The position numbers were made by a program, and so were the translations under genes. From positions 4,839,333-4,903,332 of the forward strand of contig NC_133399.1 of NCBI RefSeq assembly GCF_047511655.1: a stretch of DNA of 64,000 nucleotides, in the 5' to 3' direction. The notes under the pieces are model-generated. The model did not search any database. It saw only the letters and a list, made by a program, of their open reading frames with translations, and was not told the origin of the DNA. Each line of letters begins with the position of its first letter. Positions within the stretch are counted from its first letter, which is position 1. Of the stretch, positions 1 to 10,965 are shown piece by piece. The DNA comes from Castor canadensis (Eukaryota > Chordata > Mammalia > Rodentia > Castoridae).

Positions 1-1228
1 GAAGGTTTGATTGTGTGTACCTAAGTTGAGGTTACTCTCTACTTTCCTGCTTTTTCTCTTCCTGTAGTTTGGTGCTGCCTGTCTTTTCATGGTTATGTTG
101 GGTTTCACTTTCTGTGTGTAGAATTCCTTGAAGAATCTTTTGTAGTGGTGGCTTTGTGGTCACATGTTGTTTTAGTTTCTGCTTATCATGGAAGTCTTTT
201 ATTGCTCCAACTATTTTGAATGATAGTTTTGCTGGATAGAGTATACTGAGGTTGAAGTTATTTTCATTCAGTGCCTGGAAGTTCTCACCCTAAGCTCTTC
301 TTGCTTTTAATGTTTCTGTTGAGAAGTCTGTTGTAATTTTGATGGGTTTACCTTTGTTTGTAATTTGTTTTTATCTCTTACGGCCTTCAGTATTCTATCT
401 TGGGTCTCTGTATTTGTTATTTTAATAATAATATGACCTGGGTAGATCTATTTTGGTCTGGTCTGTTTGTTGGTCTGGAGGCCTCTTGCATCTGTATGGG
501 AATAGATTTCTCTAGATTTGGGAAATTTTCTGTTATTATTTTGTTGAATATATTAATCATTCGCTTTGCTTGCACCTCTTCTCCTTCTTCAATGCCCATG
601 ATTCTCAGGTTTGGACTTTTGATGGAGTCAGTGAGTTCTTGCATTTCTTTTCACAGATCTTGAGTTGTTTAACTAATAGTTCTTCAGTTTTGCCTTTAAT
701 TAAAACTTCATCTTTGAGTTCTGAGATTCTGTCTTCTGTTTGTTGTATTCTGCTTGATTGGCCTTCCATTTTGTTTTGCAATTCTGTTTCATTTTTTCTG
801 AGGTTTTCCATATTCTGAGGCATTTCCTCTTTAATGTTGTCTATTTTTGCCTTGAGTTCATTTATCTCTTTATTAATTGTGTTCTCTGTTTCACTTTGGT
901 GTTTATACAGTGCTTCTATGGTTTCTTTTATTTCTTCTTGGGCTTTTTCAAGTTCTCTATTTTTGTTGTCTTGGAATTTCTTGAGTGTCTCCTGTACATT
1001 TTGGTTGACCATATCCAGTATCATGTCTTTAAAATTCTCATTGAGTACCTGTAGTATTTCTTCTTTTAGATTATTCTTGTGGGCTTCATTGGGTTATTTG
1101 GCATAGCTTATTTTCATTTTGTTGGAGTCAGGATCTGAGTATCTGTTTTCTTCATTTCCCTCTGGTTCCTGTACTAATATTTTGTTGTGGAGAAACTGGT
1201 TTCCCTGTTTTTTCTGTCTTTCTGTCAT
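1..1228 (-). pseudogene. L1 ORF1p (RNA-binding chaperone), decayed
   Basis: Reading from the ATG near 1228, the N-terminus (MTERQKKQGNQFLHNK) is followed by a long heptad-rich coiled coil (about 1024-700) and then an RRM-like stretch containing SPNLRIMGIEEGEE near 620-560. The order of N-term, coiled coil, RRM and C-terminal domain is that of L1 ORF1p, which trimerises and binds L1 RNA. Stops and frame changes break it near 1095, 605 and 417, and the C-terminal domain at 1-400 is readable only in shifting frames. It is not expected to make functional protein. Confidence 0.8.
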
Positions 1229-2716
1229 TGCCCTTTGTATTGTTATTGTCCCTGTACTGTGTGCAATTAAGTATTTTCTAGCTTGTTGTAATAACATTGG
1301 TGATATTTAGAATGGAAGGGTGAGAGGAGATGGAAAGCAAAGAGGTAAAAGAAAAAAGGGAAAACAAATAAACAAACAAATAGAAGAAAATAAAACAAAG
1401 AAACAAAGAAAAAAGTTTCAAAGATATAAACAGGGAGACATAGTGTACTTATGAACAGTAAGCTGAACAGGCATTAGATAGACATAGAGAGGATTGAAAA
1501 AATTAAATAAATAAATGAAAAAATCTCCAAGTTCAAATGCAATAAAGTTTCAGTGTTAATAATTCTGGTGTTAGTTCCTCAGCCTCCAATCCTGGAGATG
1601 GTGCCTCAGAAGTAGTTCTGTAGTTTTCTTATCAAAGGGGAAAACAAAACAAAACAAAAAAAAACCCAGCAGAAAACAAAATAAAAACCTCACAAAGTGT
1701 CCCAAGTTCAAATGGAATACAGTTTTAGTAAGGTTTTCAGCATGCAGGTGTAGTTTGGTTGTTGTCTCATCAAAGTAAAAAAGAACAAAAAAGACTCTGG
1801 AGACAGTTCTATTAATGGTTATCTGAAGCTGTGGCTCACTTGCCCACTGCTGTCAGCCTGCTGTTGTTGGAGGCTTCATGTATGCAGATCTCAGGAGAGA
1901 TCTTAACACTCACCTAGCCTCTCAGGCTTTGTTTGCTTAGAGTTCTCCTTGGTGTGATCACCACTGTTACAAGCTTTCCCCTTTCCAAGCACACTGAGGG
2001 AGGTGACACTGTAGCAGCTTTCTCAGGCCTGCATATTTATTAACAGTTCACATGGGAAGTAGGACTTCCCCCCTGTCCTGTGGTTTTCCACCCACTGCCA
2101 CTTTTACAAGCTTTCCCACTCCTGATTGTTGGGCGGGTCCACCACTCCTGCCTTCTCTGGCCAGCTTGTTTATTTACAGCTCACATGGGAATTTGGTCTT
2201 CCCCCTCTCCTGTGGAATTTTCCTCCCTCCACCACTTTTACAAGCTTTCCCGCTCCTGGTTGCTGGGTGTGTGCTGCTGCTCCTGCCTTCTCCAGCTGGC
2301 TTGCTTTGAGGGATTTCCCCTCCCTGTGTTTGGCACTCAGGGCACACCACCCTCTTTGCTACATGTCTTTTTTGTTGTTATTCCTTATTCTTCAGTTTTT
2401 TTCTTTTTTCCTGGGTGGGGGTCATTCTGTCCAGGGGGCTATGCTGATCTGGACCTGGGTTGTTTGTGGGAGTACCATGTGCTACTTAGCTCACCTTGTG
2501 GTCTGAGTCTTCCCAATCCATTTGGGCACTGCCATCTGGCAGCAGCATGGGAGCCCTCCTGGTTTCTCCATTTAATGTGAAGTGGAGATGCTGTGTGCAG
2601 GCTGGAGGTGTGGAGGAGTCAGTTTTGCCTCTTCTCAATGGTTTTTCCTGTAAGGTGTATCTCCAGCATCTCTCAAAGATTTTACTTTAGGAGGCATGCT
2701 TTCTGCTTCCTCCCTC

Positions 2717-2738
2717 TAGCCACCATCTTGGAATCCTG
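2717..2738 (-). promoter_or_regulatory. YY1-type site at L1 5' end
   Basis: Minus strand CCAAGATGGTGG lies within about 20 nt of the element start. YY1 is known to set the transcription start of L1 promoters. The same arrangement appears in the next L1 (near 5998-6008). Confidence 0.6.
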
Positions 2739-2924
2739 AATGATATATTTAAAAACTGTGTTTCCTCTTCATCACAGGTTCTGGCAATAATTACTAAAAC
2801 TCTTTGAATATCTTAACCAATAGGAGCAACTTTGGTTGTTACCCTTTGTCTCTTTAAGTGGTATTTGAATATATACTATTGAGGTCATACATGGTACCAT
2901 CCCAGATTAACAAGGTAACCATGT

Positions 2925-3000
2925 CCATGATCCTCCTGAGTTCAGCCTCCCAAGTAGCTAGGATGACACGTGTGAGCCACCAGGATACAAAAAGTTCTTC
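2925..3000 (-). repeat. SINE fragment (body part)
   Basis: Minus strand reads GGTGGCTCACACGTGTCATCCTAGCTACTTGGGAGG across 2942-2985 (short motif GTGGCTCA..ATCCTAGCTACT). This matches the body of the intact SINE at 57238 but lacks its tRNA-like tail. Confidence 0.55.
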
Positions 3001-3156
3001 CTTCTGTATTGTCTATTGTAGTCATCTTTTACCTTGGAAATTGAAATAACCATTGTTGGAAAGTTATTGATTAGTTCATTTGAAGTAGGAAGAGAACACT
3101 AGAAGAAACCAATAAAAATAATACAGGTAAACCTATTCTTATAGGTTTAATTAAAA

Positions 3157-3169
3157 CTTGAATTTCTTT
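3157..3169. repeat. Target-site duplication of L1 3170-6013 (left copy)
   Basis: CTTGAATTTCTTT here is repeated exactly at 6014-6026, on the other side of the L1. A 13-bp direct repeat bounding the poly(A) end and the 5' end is the signature of target-primed reverse transcription. Confidence 0.85.
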
Positions 3170-6013
3170 TTTTATTATTCATTTATTCACATGTGTATAT
3201 ATTGGTTGGGTAAATTCTCCCTCCTACCCCGCCCCCACCTTCTCCCTTCTCCCCCTCCCTTTCAGGCAGAAACTGTTCTGCGCTTTTCTCCAGTTCCATT
3301 GAAGAGTAGAAATAAGCAATAATAAGAAAGACATAGCATTTTTGCAAGTTGAGATAAGGACAGCTATACAGAGAGATTCCTAGCATTGCTTTCATGTACA
3401 AATGTGTTACAACCCAGGTTGATTCATTTCTAAGTGACATTTACACTGGTTCCTGACCCTCTTCTCATGTTGACCTCTGTCACTTTAAAGTTTCTGTATT
3501 TATTCATCTGGAGGGGGGGACATCAAATACTTTCACGTTTTGATTTTTCTGTCTAACCCCATACCTCCCATATATGTTCTACCTTTGTCATGTGACCCAA
3601 GTCCTACAACACTGCTGTATTTGCCCTAGATCTAAAGTCTGCATATGAGGGAGAACATACGATTTTTAGTCTTCTGAGTCTGGCTAACCTCACTGAGAAT
3701 GATGTTCTCCAGTTCCATCCATTTCCTTGCAAAGGATAAGATTTCATTTTTTCTTCATGGCTGAGTAAAATTCCATTGTGTATAAATACCACATTTTCTT
3801 GATCCATTCATCAATAGTGGGGCATCTTGGTTGTTTCCATAACTTACCTATGGTGAATAGCACTGCAATAAACATGGGTGTGCAGTTGCCTTAGGAGTAA
3901 CCTGTGTCACATTGTTTTGCGTATATCCCAGGAGTGGGACTCCTGGATCATATGGCAGATCTATGTTTATATTTTTAGGAAGCCTCCAAATTTTTTTCCA
4001 GAGTGGCTGCACCAGCGTGCATTCCCACCAGCAGTGTAGGATGGTTCCTTTTTCCCCACATCCTTGCCAACACATGTTGCTGGTGGTGTTTTTGATGATG
4101 GCTATTCTAACAGGGGTGAGGTGGAATCTTAGTGTGGTTTTTATTTGCATTTCCTTTATGGATAGAGATGGTGAGCATTTTTTTTGCTTTTTTTTTTGGC
4201 CATTTGAATTTCTTCTTTTAGAAAGTTCTGTTTTGTTCAGTTGCCCATTTCCTTATTGGATCATTTGTTTTGGGAGAGCTTAGATTTTTGAGTTCCCTGT
4301 GTATTCTGGTTATCATTTGGTTTTCTGATGTATAGCTGGCAAATATTTTCTCCCACTCTGTGGGTGGTCTCTTCTGTTTAGAGACCATTTCTTTTGTTGA
4401 GCAGAAGCTTTTTAGTTTTATGAAGTCCCATCTATCTATGCTATCTCTTAGTTGCTGTGCTGCTGGGGTTCCATTGAGAAAGTTCTTGCTTATACCTATT
4501 AATTACAGGGTATTTCCTACTCTTTCCTGTACCAACTTTACAGTTTGGGGTCTGATATTAAGATCCTTGATCCATTTTGAGTTAATATTGGTATAGGGTG
4601 ATATACATGGATCTAGTTTCAGTTTTTTGCAGACTACTGACCAGTTTTCCCAGCAGTTTTTGTTTTCCATGTCGTGGGTCACTTCCTCTTTAATGCTGTC
4701 AATTTTCATCCTTCATTCATTTATCTTTCTATTTATGGTGTTTCTGTTTCATTTTGGTTTTTATTTAGGGCTCTTATCATTTCATTTGTTTTTGTGTTTT
4801 CTCATATTCTTTATTTTTGTCCTCTTGGAATTTCTTAAGTGCCTCTTGTACGTTTTGGTTGACCATCTCTAGTAACATCTCCATGTAATTCTCAGTGATT
4901 ACTTGCAGGATTTCTTCTTTCAGGTTGTTGTTGTGGGCTTCCTTGGGTTCTTTGGCATAGTTTATCTTTGTTTTACTGGAGTCTGGAACTGGGTATCTGT
5001 TTTGTTCATTTCCCTCTGAATCCTGTACTAATTTATTTTGGGGGGGAGAACGGTTTCCATCCCTTTTTTGTCTTCCCATATTTCCACTTGGTACCATTTC
5101 TGTCCCTGAACTATGTGTAATTTAGTGTTAGCTGAGTTACAGTAGTGAATCTAACAATATCAAAGAACAAGGAGAATATAGAAAAAAAGAGTATAAGGAA
5201 GAAAAAGAAAAGAGAAAAAAGAGTGAAAAAAGAAAACGGCAGGGAGAGATGGTGGATGATCAAAGAGCAAACCAGACAGCCAAAACTTTAAAGGAAGGCA
5301 CACAAAACAGAAAACATTATGTAAAAAGAAAAAAATAGAAAAACTCTTTAAAAATCACTGGTTCAGGAACAGTGGAATTTCAGTCTTAGTAGTTCTGCTG
5401 TTACTCCTTTAGAATTTAGACATTTCTGGGTCTCCTAGGCAGGTTGGGAGCCCACCTATGGTGGTGGGTGGGGTTCCATAGGCCTGCGGGCAGAGGGCTG
5501 TTATTGAGGTGATCTAGCAGGACTTTGGAGCATGGGCTTGGTGTGCCTGAAGGGTGCAGGTCTGGCAGAGTGGAGAATGTGTGTGTCTGTGGATTGCCAG
5601 CTTGGCGGGCCTTAGGGGTGCACCCGGCGGAGTGATGATCATGACTGCCTGTGGAACACTGGCTTGGCAGGCCTTAGAGGCTCAGTCCAGTGGAGATCAT
5701 GTGAGTCTGAGGGGTGGGAGTTTGGGGGAGCATGGTCCTGGAGGGGCTGAGGAGCAGGCCCAAGGATCATAGATCCCACAGCCTGCAGAGTAGTGCCTCC
5801 GCAGGCCTATGGGGTGGGGATTGGCATGCAGCACCAGCTGTTCTTTTAGTAAACTGTGGAGATGATTTACATGAGCTAGGGGTTCAGAGTGCTGTTTCAG
5901 CTCTCCCTGGTGCTTTACCTCAGCCAAGAGTGTCTCCCATGTCTCAGAAAAGTCCCTGGTTCACAGAGCTCACATGATCTGCAGCTGTGTTGCAATTGCC
6001 ATCTTGGATCTCC
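3170..6013 (-). mobile_element. LINE-1 with both ends but internally deleted
   Basis: Minus-strand element bounded by a 13-bp TSD. It has a poly(A) tail (poly-T at about 3164-3178), the G-rich 3'UTR tract (C-rich on plus, 3222-3262), the ORF2 C-terminal region (3604-4660), an ORF1 N-terminal region (4665-5079) and a 5'UTR ending at 6013 with minus-strand GGGAGATCCAAGATGG. At about 2.84 kb it is under half the usual L1 length. Most of ORF1, and all of the ORF2 endonuclease and reverse transcriptase, are absent at one joint near 4660. Confidence 0.88.
3604..5079 (-). pseudogene. L1 ORF1 N-term fused to ORF2 C-term
   Basis: From an ATG near 5079, the ORF1 N-terminus (about 100 residues, ending in EYEKTQKQMK) is readable to a stop at 4777. 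After a frame change the coiled-coil start ([15 protein letters not shown]) runs directly into the ORF2 C-terminal sequence [17 protein letters not shown] with no break in frame (4503-4709). Downstream, ORF2 tail features such as [18 protein letters not shown] (cysteine-rich end of ORF2p, near 4060) are readable in pieces. No reverse-transcriptase or endonuclease motifs remain. It is an interesting chimera but interrupted, so a protein product is doubtful. Confidence 0.75.
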
Positions 6014-6026
6014 CTTGAATTTCTTT
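6014..6026. repeat. Target-site duplication of L1 3170-6013 (right copy)
   Basis: CTTGAATTTCTTT, identical to 3157-3169. Confidence 0.85.
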
Positions 6027-8871
6027 AGTTCATTTCATTTTGTTTGTATCATTTTGCTTAGTTCAGTTTTTTCCAATGCTGGGGGTGGAACATATGGCCT
6101 TGCTCATGATCACCAAGCTATTCATTTCTTTTCTCAAGGATTCAGTTATTTTCATATTTCTATGTTTTTGGTGAAGTGCAAATGAGCCTCAAAATGTGGC
6201 AACTTTCACCCTAGGGACATTACTCCCTGTTATAATTCTGTTCTGAGGGTGCCAATAAACTGGGTTTTCTGCTGACTCAGACTCATGGTGGGTAACAGTG
6301 AGCATGAATGTAGGAAGAACAAAAAACATTAAAATGTTTGCTTCATAGGCACTTAGTTTGCCTTATTTTGTACCAACTGAGAAAATCTGAGAGGCAGAAT
6401 CTAACAAAAAGACAATTTTGGGTTCTTCCTGCTCTTGGAGTGATTTTGTGCATTTGAGAATAGATGTGTGTATTTAGTAAAATTTTTACAATTTGGTTGT
6501 GAATTTCTGGCATACAGATGACCACAGCTTTGAAGACCTTTGGAACTTGATTATATGACCAAAAGCATAAATTTTTGACATTAAAGGTGTGTACAACAAC
6601 AGGCAAAAGACATAGGAAACTATTCACTGAAATAATCTCAGAATAATTCTGAAATACTTGGAAATATCTGCACATGCATGTACAGGAGGCATCTAGATGC
6701 TGTGGTAGATGTGAATAACAAGGGTCTGTACACACATTATTGCAGTAAATGGCTACCACCTTAATCCTTTCCCTATTTTTTCCATTTTCTCCATTAAGGA
6801 GTGTTCTTCTATTTTTGACCATTTGGAATTAGAAAAATTATTAAAACCATTCCATATAAAATCTCTGGGTATTGTCTTGAGTGTATTCCACAAACAAAGA
6901 TGTGTGATATTGAACTAAATTATTTTCACATTTGTGTCAGTGGTCATGGTTTTGGGGTCTTCTCTAGACATCTCCAGGATGTGAAAAATAGTTCTGATTA
7001 ACATTCATAATACATACAGTTGGTAGTACAAACAACTTAAAGACTTTATTGCATAATTAGAATTAGAGAAATGTCAGTGGAGAATGTATCAATTGCCACT
7101 TTTCTTATGTATTTGGATTTTGAACACTTATTTTACTCAGCTAATTGCTAAATCAGGGACATAGATCTTGATTCACGTTGTTCTATGTTGAATAGACATC
7201 TGCATTTCTCATTCATGTTCTCATTCATTAGTGTATGCAGTACACTAACCCTTTTGTTTGGCCTCCATTGCAGATATTTATCCTCATTTGTTTTTTGCCA
7301 CTCTAATATATTAACATTTCACATTCATTTTATATGTTCCTTGGGTAGTTAATTTCAAAATGCTCTTCCTTTTGTGTTGCTTTCAGACAGAGTCTTCATA
7401 CATAGCTCTTGAACTGGAGATGTATCCGGGATCACATTGAACCTATACTAGTCCTACCTTACTTTTGCAAATGCTGGGATGACAGACATGTGACACCATG
7501 ACTACAAAATGATTCAGATTTTACCTTTCATATTTCCCATGCAATTGGACCATTGTCCATGATGTTGGACAATACAATGTGTTTTCAAGGAGAAACTGGG
7601 TTCTACATTTTGTGCTTTTAGCCACCACTGTATCATGTGTCCTCTGTCATGAATCAATTTTCTCTCCATGTCAAGGGGAGACTGGTTCTCTTTCCTCTGA
7701 GGCTTATCTGTTAATCTCTTTCTTGTAATACAGTGTCCTTGATAATGTAGTCTGAACATTGCTTATTATTATTAGACAACAGGACAGTTTGTGTTCTTTC
7801 CCTTGCTCTGTCCCATTCTTCTTCATTATTATGCTAGCATTTCTGACAGTGGTTCTTGCTATGTAGATCACTTCAATGTTTAACCTGTGACCTATCTGGA
7901 GGAATTACAGGATTAGATCTCCACAAGTGGTTCAAGAGAGCACTTTCTTATTCCAATTATTTTTAGTTGCTGTTTCCAATTGATGACACCTATTACACTT
8001 TGAAAAGCAGTTTTGCTCATGAGTTTTAACGTGTATTTTCGAAATTGCAAAATTGTATACATCTAGTTTGATGTGATGACTTATTGGAATCCATCTATTT
8101 CTATGGACACATGTCACATTTCTCCTTTCTACATTGTGCTTTTACATGCTAAAGCAAAAACTGTAATTTTATCTGAATGATCCTTCAGGAGTCTTACTTA
8201 GCTTTAAATTTGGGTTGGTCCGTAAGAAACCAGGTAGAAACTACCAAATGTTCTCTCATGATACAGTCACCAAGGAGGTGCCCAACTCAAAAAAATATTT
8301 TTTGATAACAGATTATTCACTGGGAGTGTATTGTGGGTTATCTTACTACAGAGTCCCTAAGGTGAACATTGCAGAAATGTGCAAATAATCATAAATAGTA
8401 TATATATAAAATAGGATATTTTGGAACAAATTGCTTCAGGACACTCTCCCCTTGTTACAATGTATATTTAGTTTGGTGAGATTCATCCCATTAGCAATTC
8501 TGGAATAACAGTACACGTGAAACTTTTACTCATGCATTTATAACATTATTCGTGCAATCTCTTTTCACCTGATATTACTGTAATGGGAACTAAGTAGAAG
8601 GAACTTGTTAGTAGATTGCTACAATCCAAGTGTATAACATGTAATTTTTGTGACCATGTTCTGCTTTGAATTTAACAAATAGGTCCAGTGAGATGTCAGA
8701 ATTACTATGAAGTGCCTGTGAGTATAGATAGAGACTGAGAGTGTGATAAAAATGAAATGCATTGAATATGTAAAGACCACATCAACATGTGAATTCATTA
8801 TGCAGAGGTTTTCTGGTTCCACTGCTGTGACACTCTCAGTTCTTCTCACAAATGTGTGTGGAACAATTTAG
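6027..8871. other. Intergenic/intronic sequence with few recognisable features
   Basis: AT-rich, non-coding-looking sequence. A degraded minus-strand SINE may lie at about 7375-7505, where 'tgctgggatgacagacatgtgacacc' marks an antisense SINE body. An uninterrupted 159-codon minus-strand frame (6343-6822) has no recognisable motif and no start context that persuades me. The stretch next to 8872 is probably the intron upstream of the KRAB exon. Confidence 0.4.
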
Positions 8872-9075
<204 letters not shown>

Positions 9076-9208
9076 TAAAAAGGTACAGAAATGGTTCATA
9101 ATCATGCATGATCATATTATACTATGAAAATAGCTGGGGTCTCAAATTGTTCTCTCATATTGATTAAATACTAATGATTTCTCTTTGTCTATATCTTACA
9201 AACAAAAG

Positions 9209-9260
9209 AAGAAAATGCAATTATTGAAGAGGACTTCAGGAATCCCAGAAGAAATATGAG
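9209..9260 (+). CDS. Second small KRAB exon (C-box-like)
   Basis: A 52-nt exon after acceptor AG (9207-9208) and before donor GT (9261-9262). Joined in phase to the KRAB-A exon 210 bp upstream, it reads EENAIIEEDFRNPRRNMR. This acidic stretch followed by a basic NPRRN segment resembles the short exon that follows KRAB-A in many rodent KRAB genes. It ends within a codon, so at least one further exon (normally the C2H2 array) is expected. I found none on the plus strand: no repeated H-TGEKPY linker is visible. Confidence 0.72.
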
Positions 9261-9261
9261 G

Positions 9262-10545
9262 TAATTTCTACTCATAATTGAAACAGTTCGTGCAGAGTGG
9301 ATTATGAGAACTTGACATCAGCAAGGTGAGATGAAGCTTAGTTGCTTTTCCTAAGATTTTTATCTGTAGGCTGAGATTGGCACAGCCCCAGCCACAGAAC
9401 AGGAAAATTCAGAACAGCTGCTTTTCCTAAGTTGTTTATGTTCAGAGAAGCAGGAATGCAGGTTTCTCCTGTTACAATGTCACACTCCTGTCCAAGAACT
9501 GCTGCTCCACCCTGTTTACCACTGGGTGTAAAAGATTCGCTGAAAGAAGACATGAAGCTTTTTGCTTTTAGCTTTTTGATGAGGAAGGCTTTTTGGATTT
9601 TAGTTTTTGCCTTTTGGTTTTTGGGATGTAGGTAGGCCTTTTGAAGGGAAATAGATTGCTGAAGGGAAAAGAATTGCTGAAGGCAAAAAGAATTGCTGAA
9701 GGCAAAATGAATTGCTGAAGGGAAAGTGTTGGAGGAAGATTGCTGAAGGGGAAAAATGAATTGAAGGGAGGATTGTTGAAGGGAAAAGAATTGCTGAAGG
9801 AGAATTCCTAGCAAGTCTGAAAACTGAGATTTTAAGAAAGCTAGAGAGAACAGAAGATCAGTAAAGGGAAAGGTTAACTTAAAAACCTCATCATCCAACA
9901 GGATTCAATTATTGTCATGGAATTTATCAGGTGAAACCTAAAGAGTATCATTTTTTGTGATTGAGAGGAATATTCATAAAGATATGCAGCTTTTTGTGCA
10001 ATAACATGAACATCTGTAGGTATCAGGATCTGGGATTTCCTGAGGAGTGTTGACAGTGTGAAGTGGCAGAGTTAACTGAAATCAGATGAACCACATGTGC
10101 ATTAGGTTGAGTTGTGTCCTTCCTGAGCCACCAATGCCTGTCAGAGCCAGAAATGGGACCTTGCCTGTGTGAGTTGGCATCTGGCCTTGTGAGAAAACCA
10201 GACATCCAGAAAAACAATATTCAAGGTTCCCAGATGGCTTCGTGTCCTTCAGATGTAAATAAGAAAGTTGTGTTGACTGTATGCTTCTCCTTCTTCTCTG
10301 TTCCTGTTTTAAAGGAGACATAACAAAGAGTTAATTTTAACTGTGCCTCCCTGTACTAATGTAACCTTGACACATAATACTTGGCATGCTTTTTCTGACC
10401 AAATGCTCTCTGTGTAAAAGGAGTTTATAAAAAGCAATGTATACTTCATTAAAGTGGCTGTGGAGCAGGACTCAGTAGTCCCCTCATTTTTTTATGGCTT
10501 CAGTCAACCAGGTTCCGCCAGTAAACGGCATTACAAATGTCTAGC
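9262..10545 (+). mobile_element. LTR-like or other repeat, unclassified
   Basis: The right part holds a TATA-like TTTATAAAA (about 10424), a polyadenylation-like ATTAAA (10449) and a following stretch that resembles an R-U5 end. The left part is purine-rich with a short tandem repeat. No coding sequence or clear TG...CA boundaries can be fixed, so the family is unknown. Confidence 0.35.
9637..9805 (+). repeat. Tandem repeat of about 17-20 bp units
   Basis: Repeated GAATTGCTGAAGGnAAA units, about nine imperfect copies with variable spacing. It is read in reverse as the Phe/Leu/Gln-rich minus-strand frame around 9650-9800, which is a by-product of the repeat and not a gene. Confidence 0.8.
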
Positions 10546-10864
10546 TGCAAACAATATTTAATAGCCTCAAAGTCTTTTTAAATTGTAAATATGCTCTGAT
10601 TGTTCACAGCTTGGACTGAACCAGCAATGTTACTAGAGAGAAACCCTAATCCCTCCTCATTTGCCATCGGCCGCTAGAAACTGCCTAAACCTTTCGCTTC
10701 CAACAGGTTACCAAAGATTTAAAAGGCTTTGCTAGTCTACAGTGGTAGACTAATTGCACAGTGGTAGATTAACTGCACAGGTAATTCTAGTAACTCATGA
10801 GGCAGAGACCAGGAGGTTTTTAGTCAAATAGTTTGTGGACCCTAACTCTAAAATATCCTACAGA

Positions 10865-10965
10865 GAAACATGCTGGCTGGCTGGCTCAAATAGTAGAGCA
10901 TCTGCCTAGAATGAGTGAAATCCTGAGTTCAAACTCCAAAAATTGCCCCCCCCCAAAAAGTCTTG
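10865..10965 (+). repeat. tRNA-like SINE
   Basis: 'ggctggctcaaatagtagagc' followed by 'cctgagttcaaactcc' gives A- and B-box-like promoter segments in tRNA spacing, with a degenerate C/A-rich tail. Confidence 0.65.

Larger units (their letters stand above)
1..2738 (-). mobile_element. LINE-1, 5' half (5'UTR and ORF1), runs off the window start
   Basis: Minus-strand L1. Its 5' end lies near 2738, where the minus strand reads GGATTCCAAGATGGTGGC, a YY1-type CAAGATGG site close to the L1 start as is usual for L1 promoters. About 1.4 kb of 5'UTR-like sequence (1300-2738) precedes ORF1. The window ends inside the ORF1 C-terminal region, so ORF2 and the tail are not visible. No TSD can be judged because the 3' end is missing. 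Confidence 0.85.

Noticed and set aside
6343..6822. 159-codon minus-strand open frame as a host gene
   Set aside because: No recognisable domain, weak start context, no promoter or splice context; composition like its noncoding surroundings.
9637..9805. CRISPR-like array
   Set aside because: Units are adjacent with no unique spacers, and the DNA is mammalian.
9338..9898. 186-codon minus-strand frame rich in Phe, Leu, Gln and Ser
   Set aside because: It is the translation of a short tandem repeat (9637-9805) and lies antisense to an LTR-like repeat.
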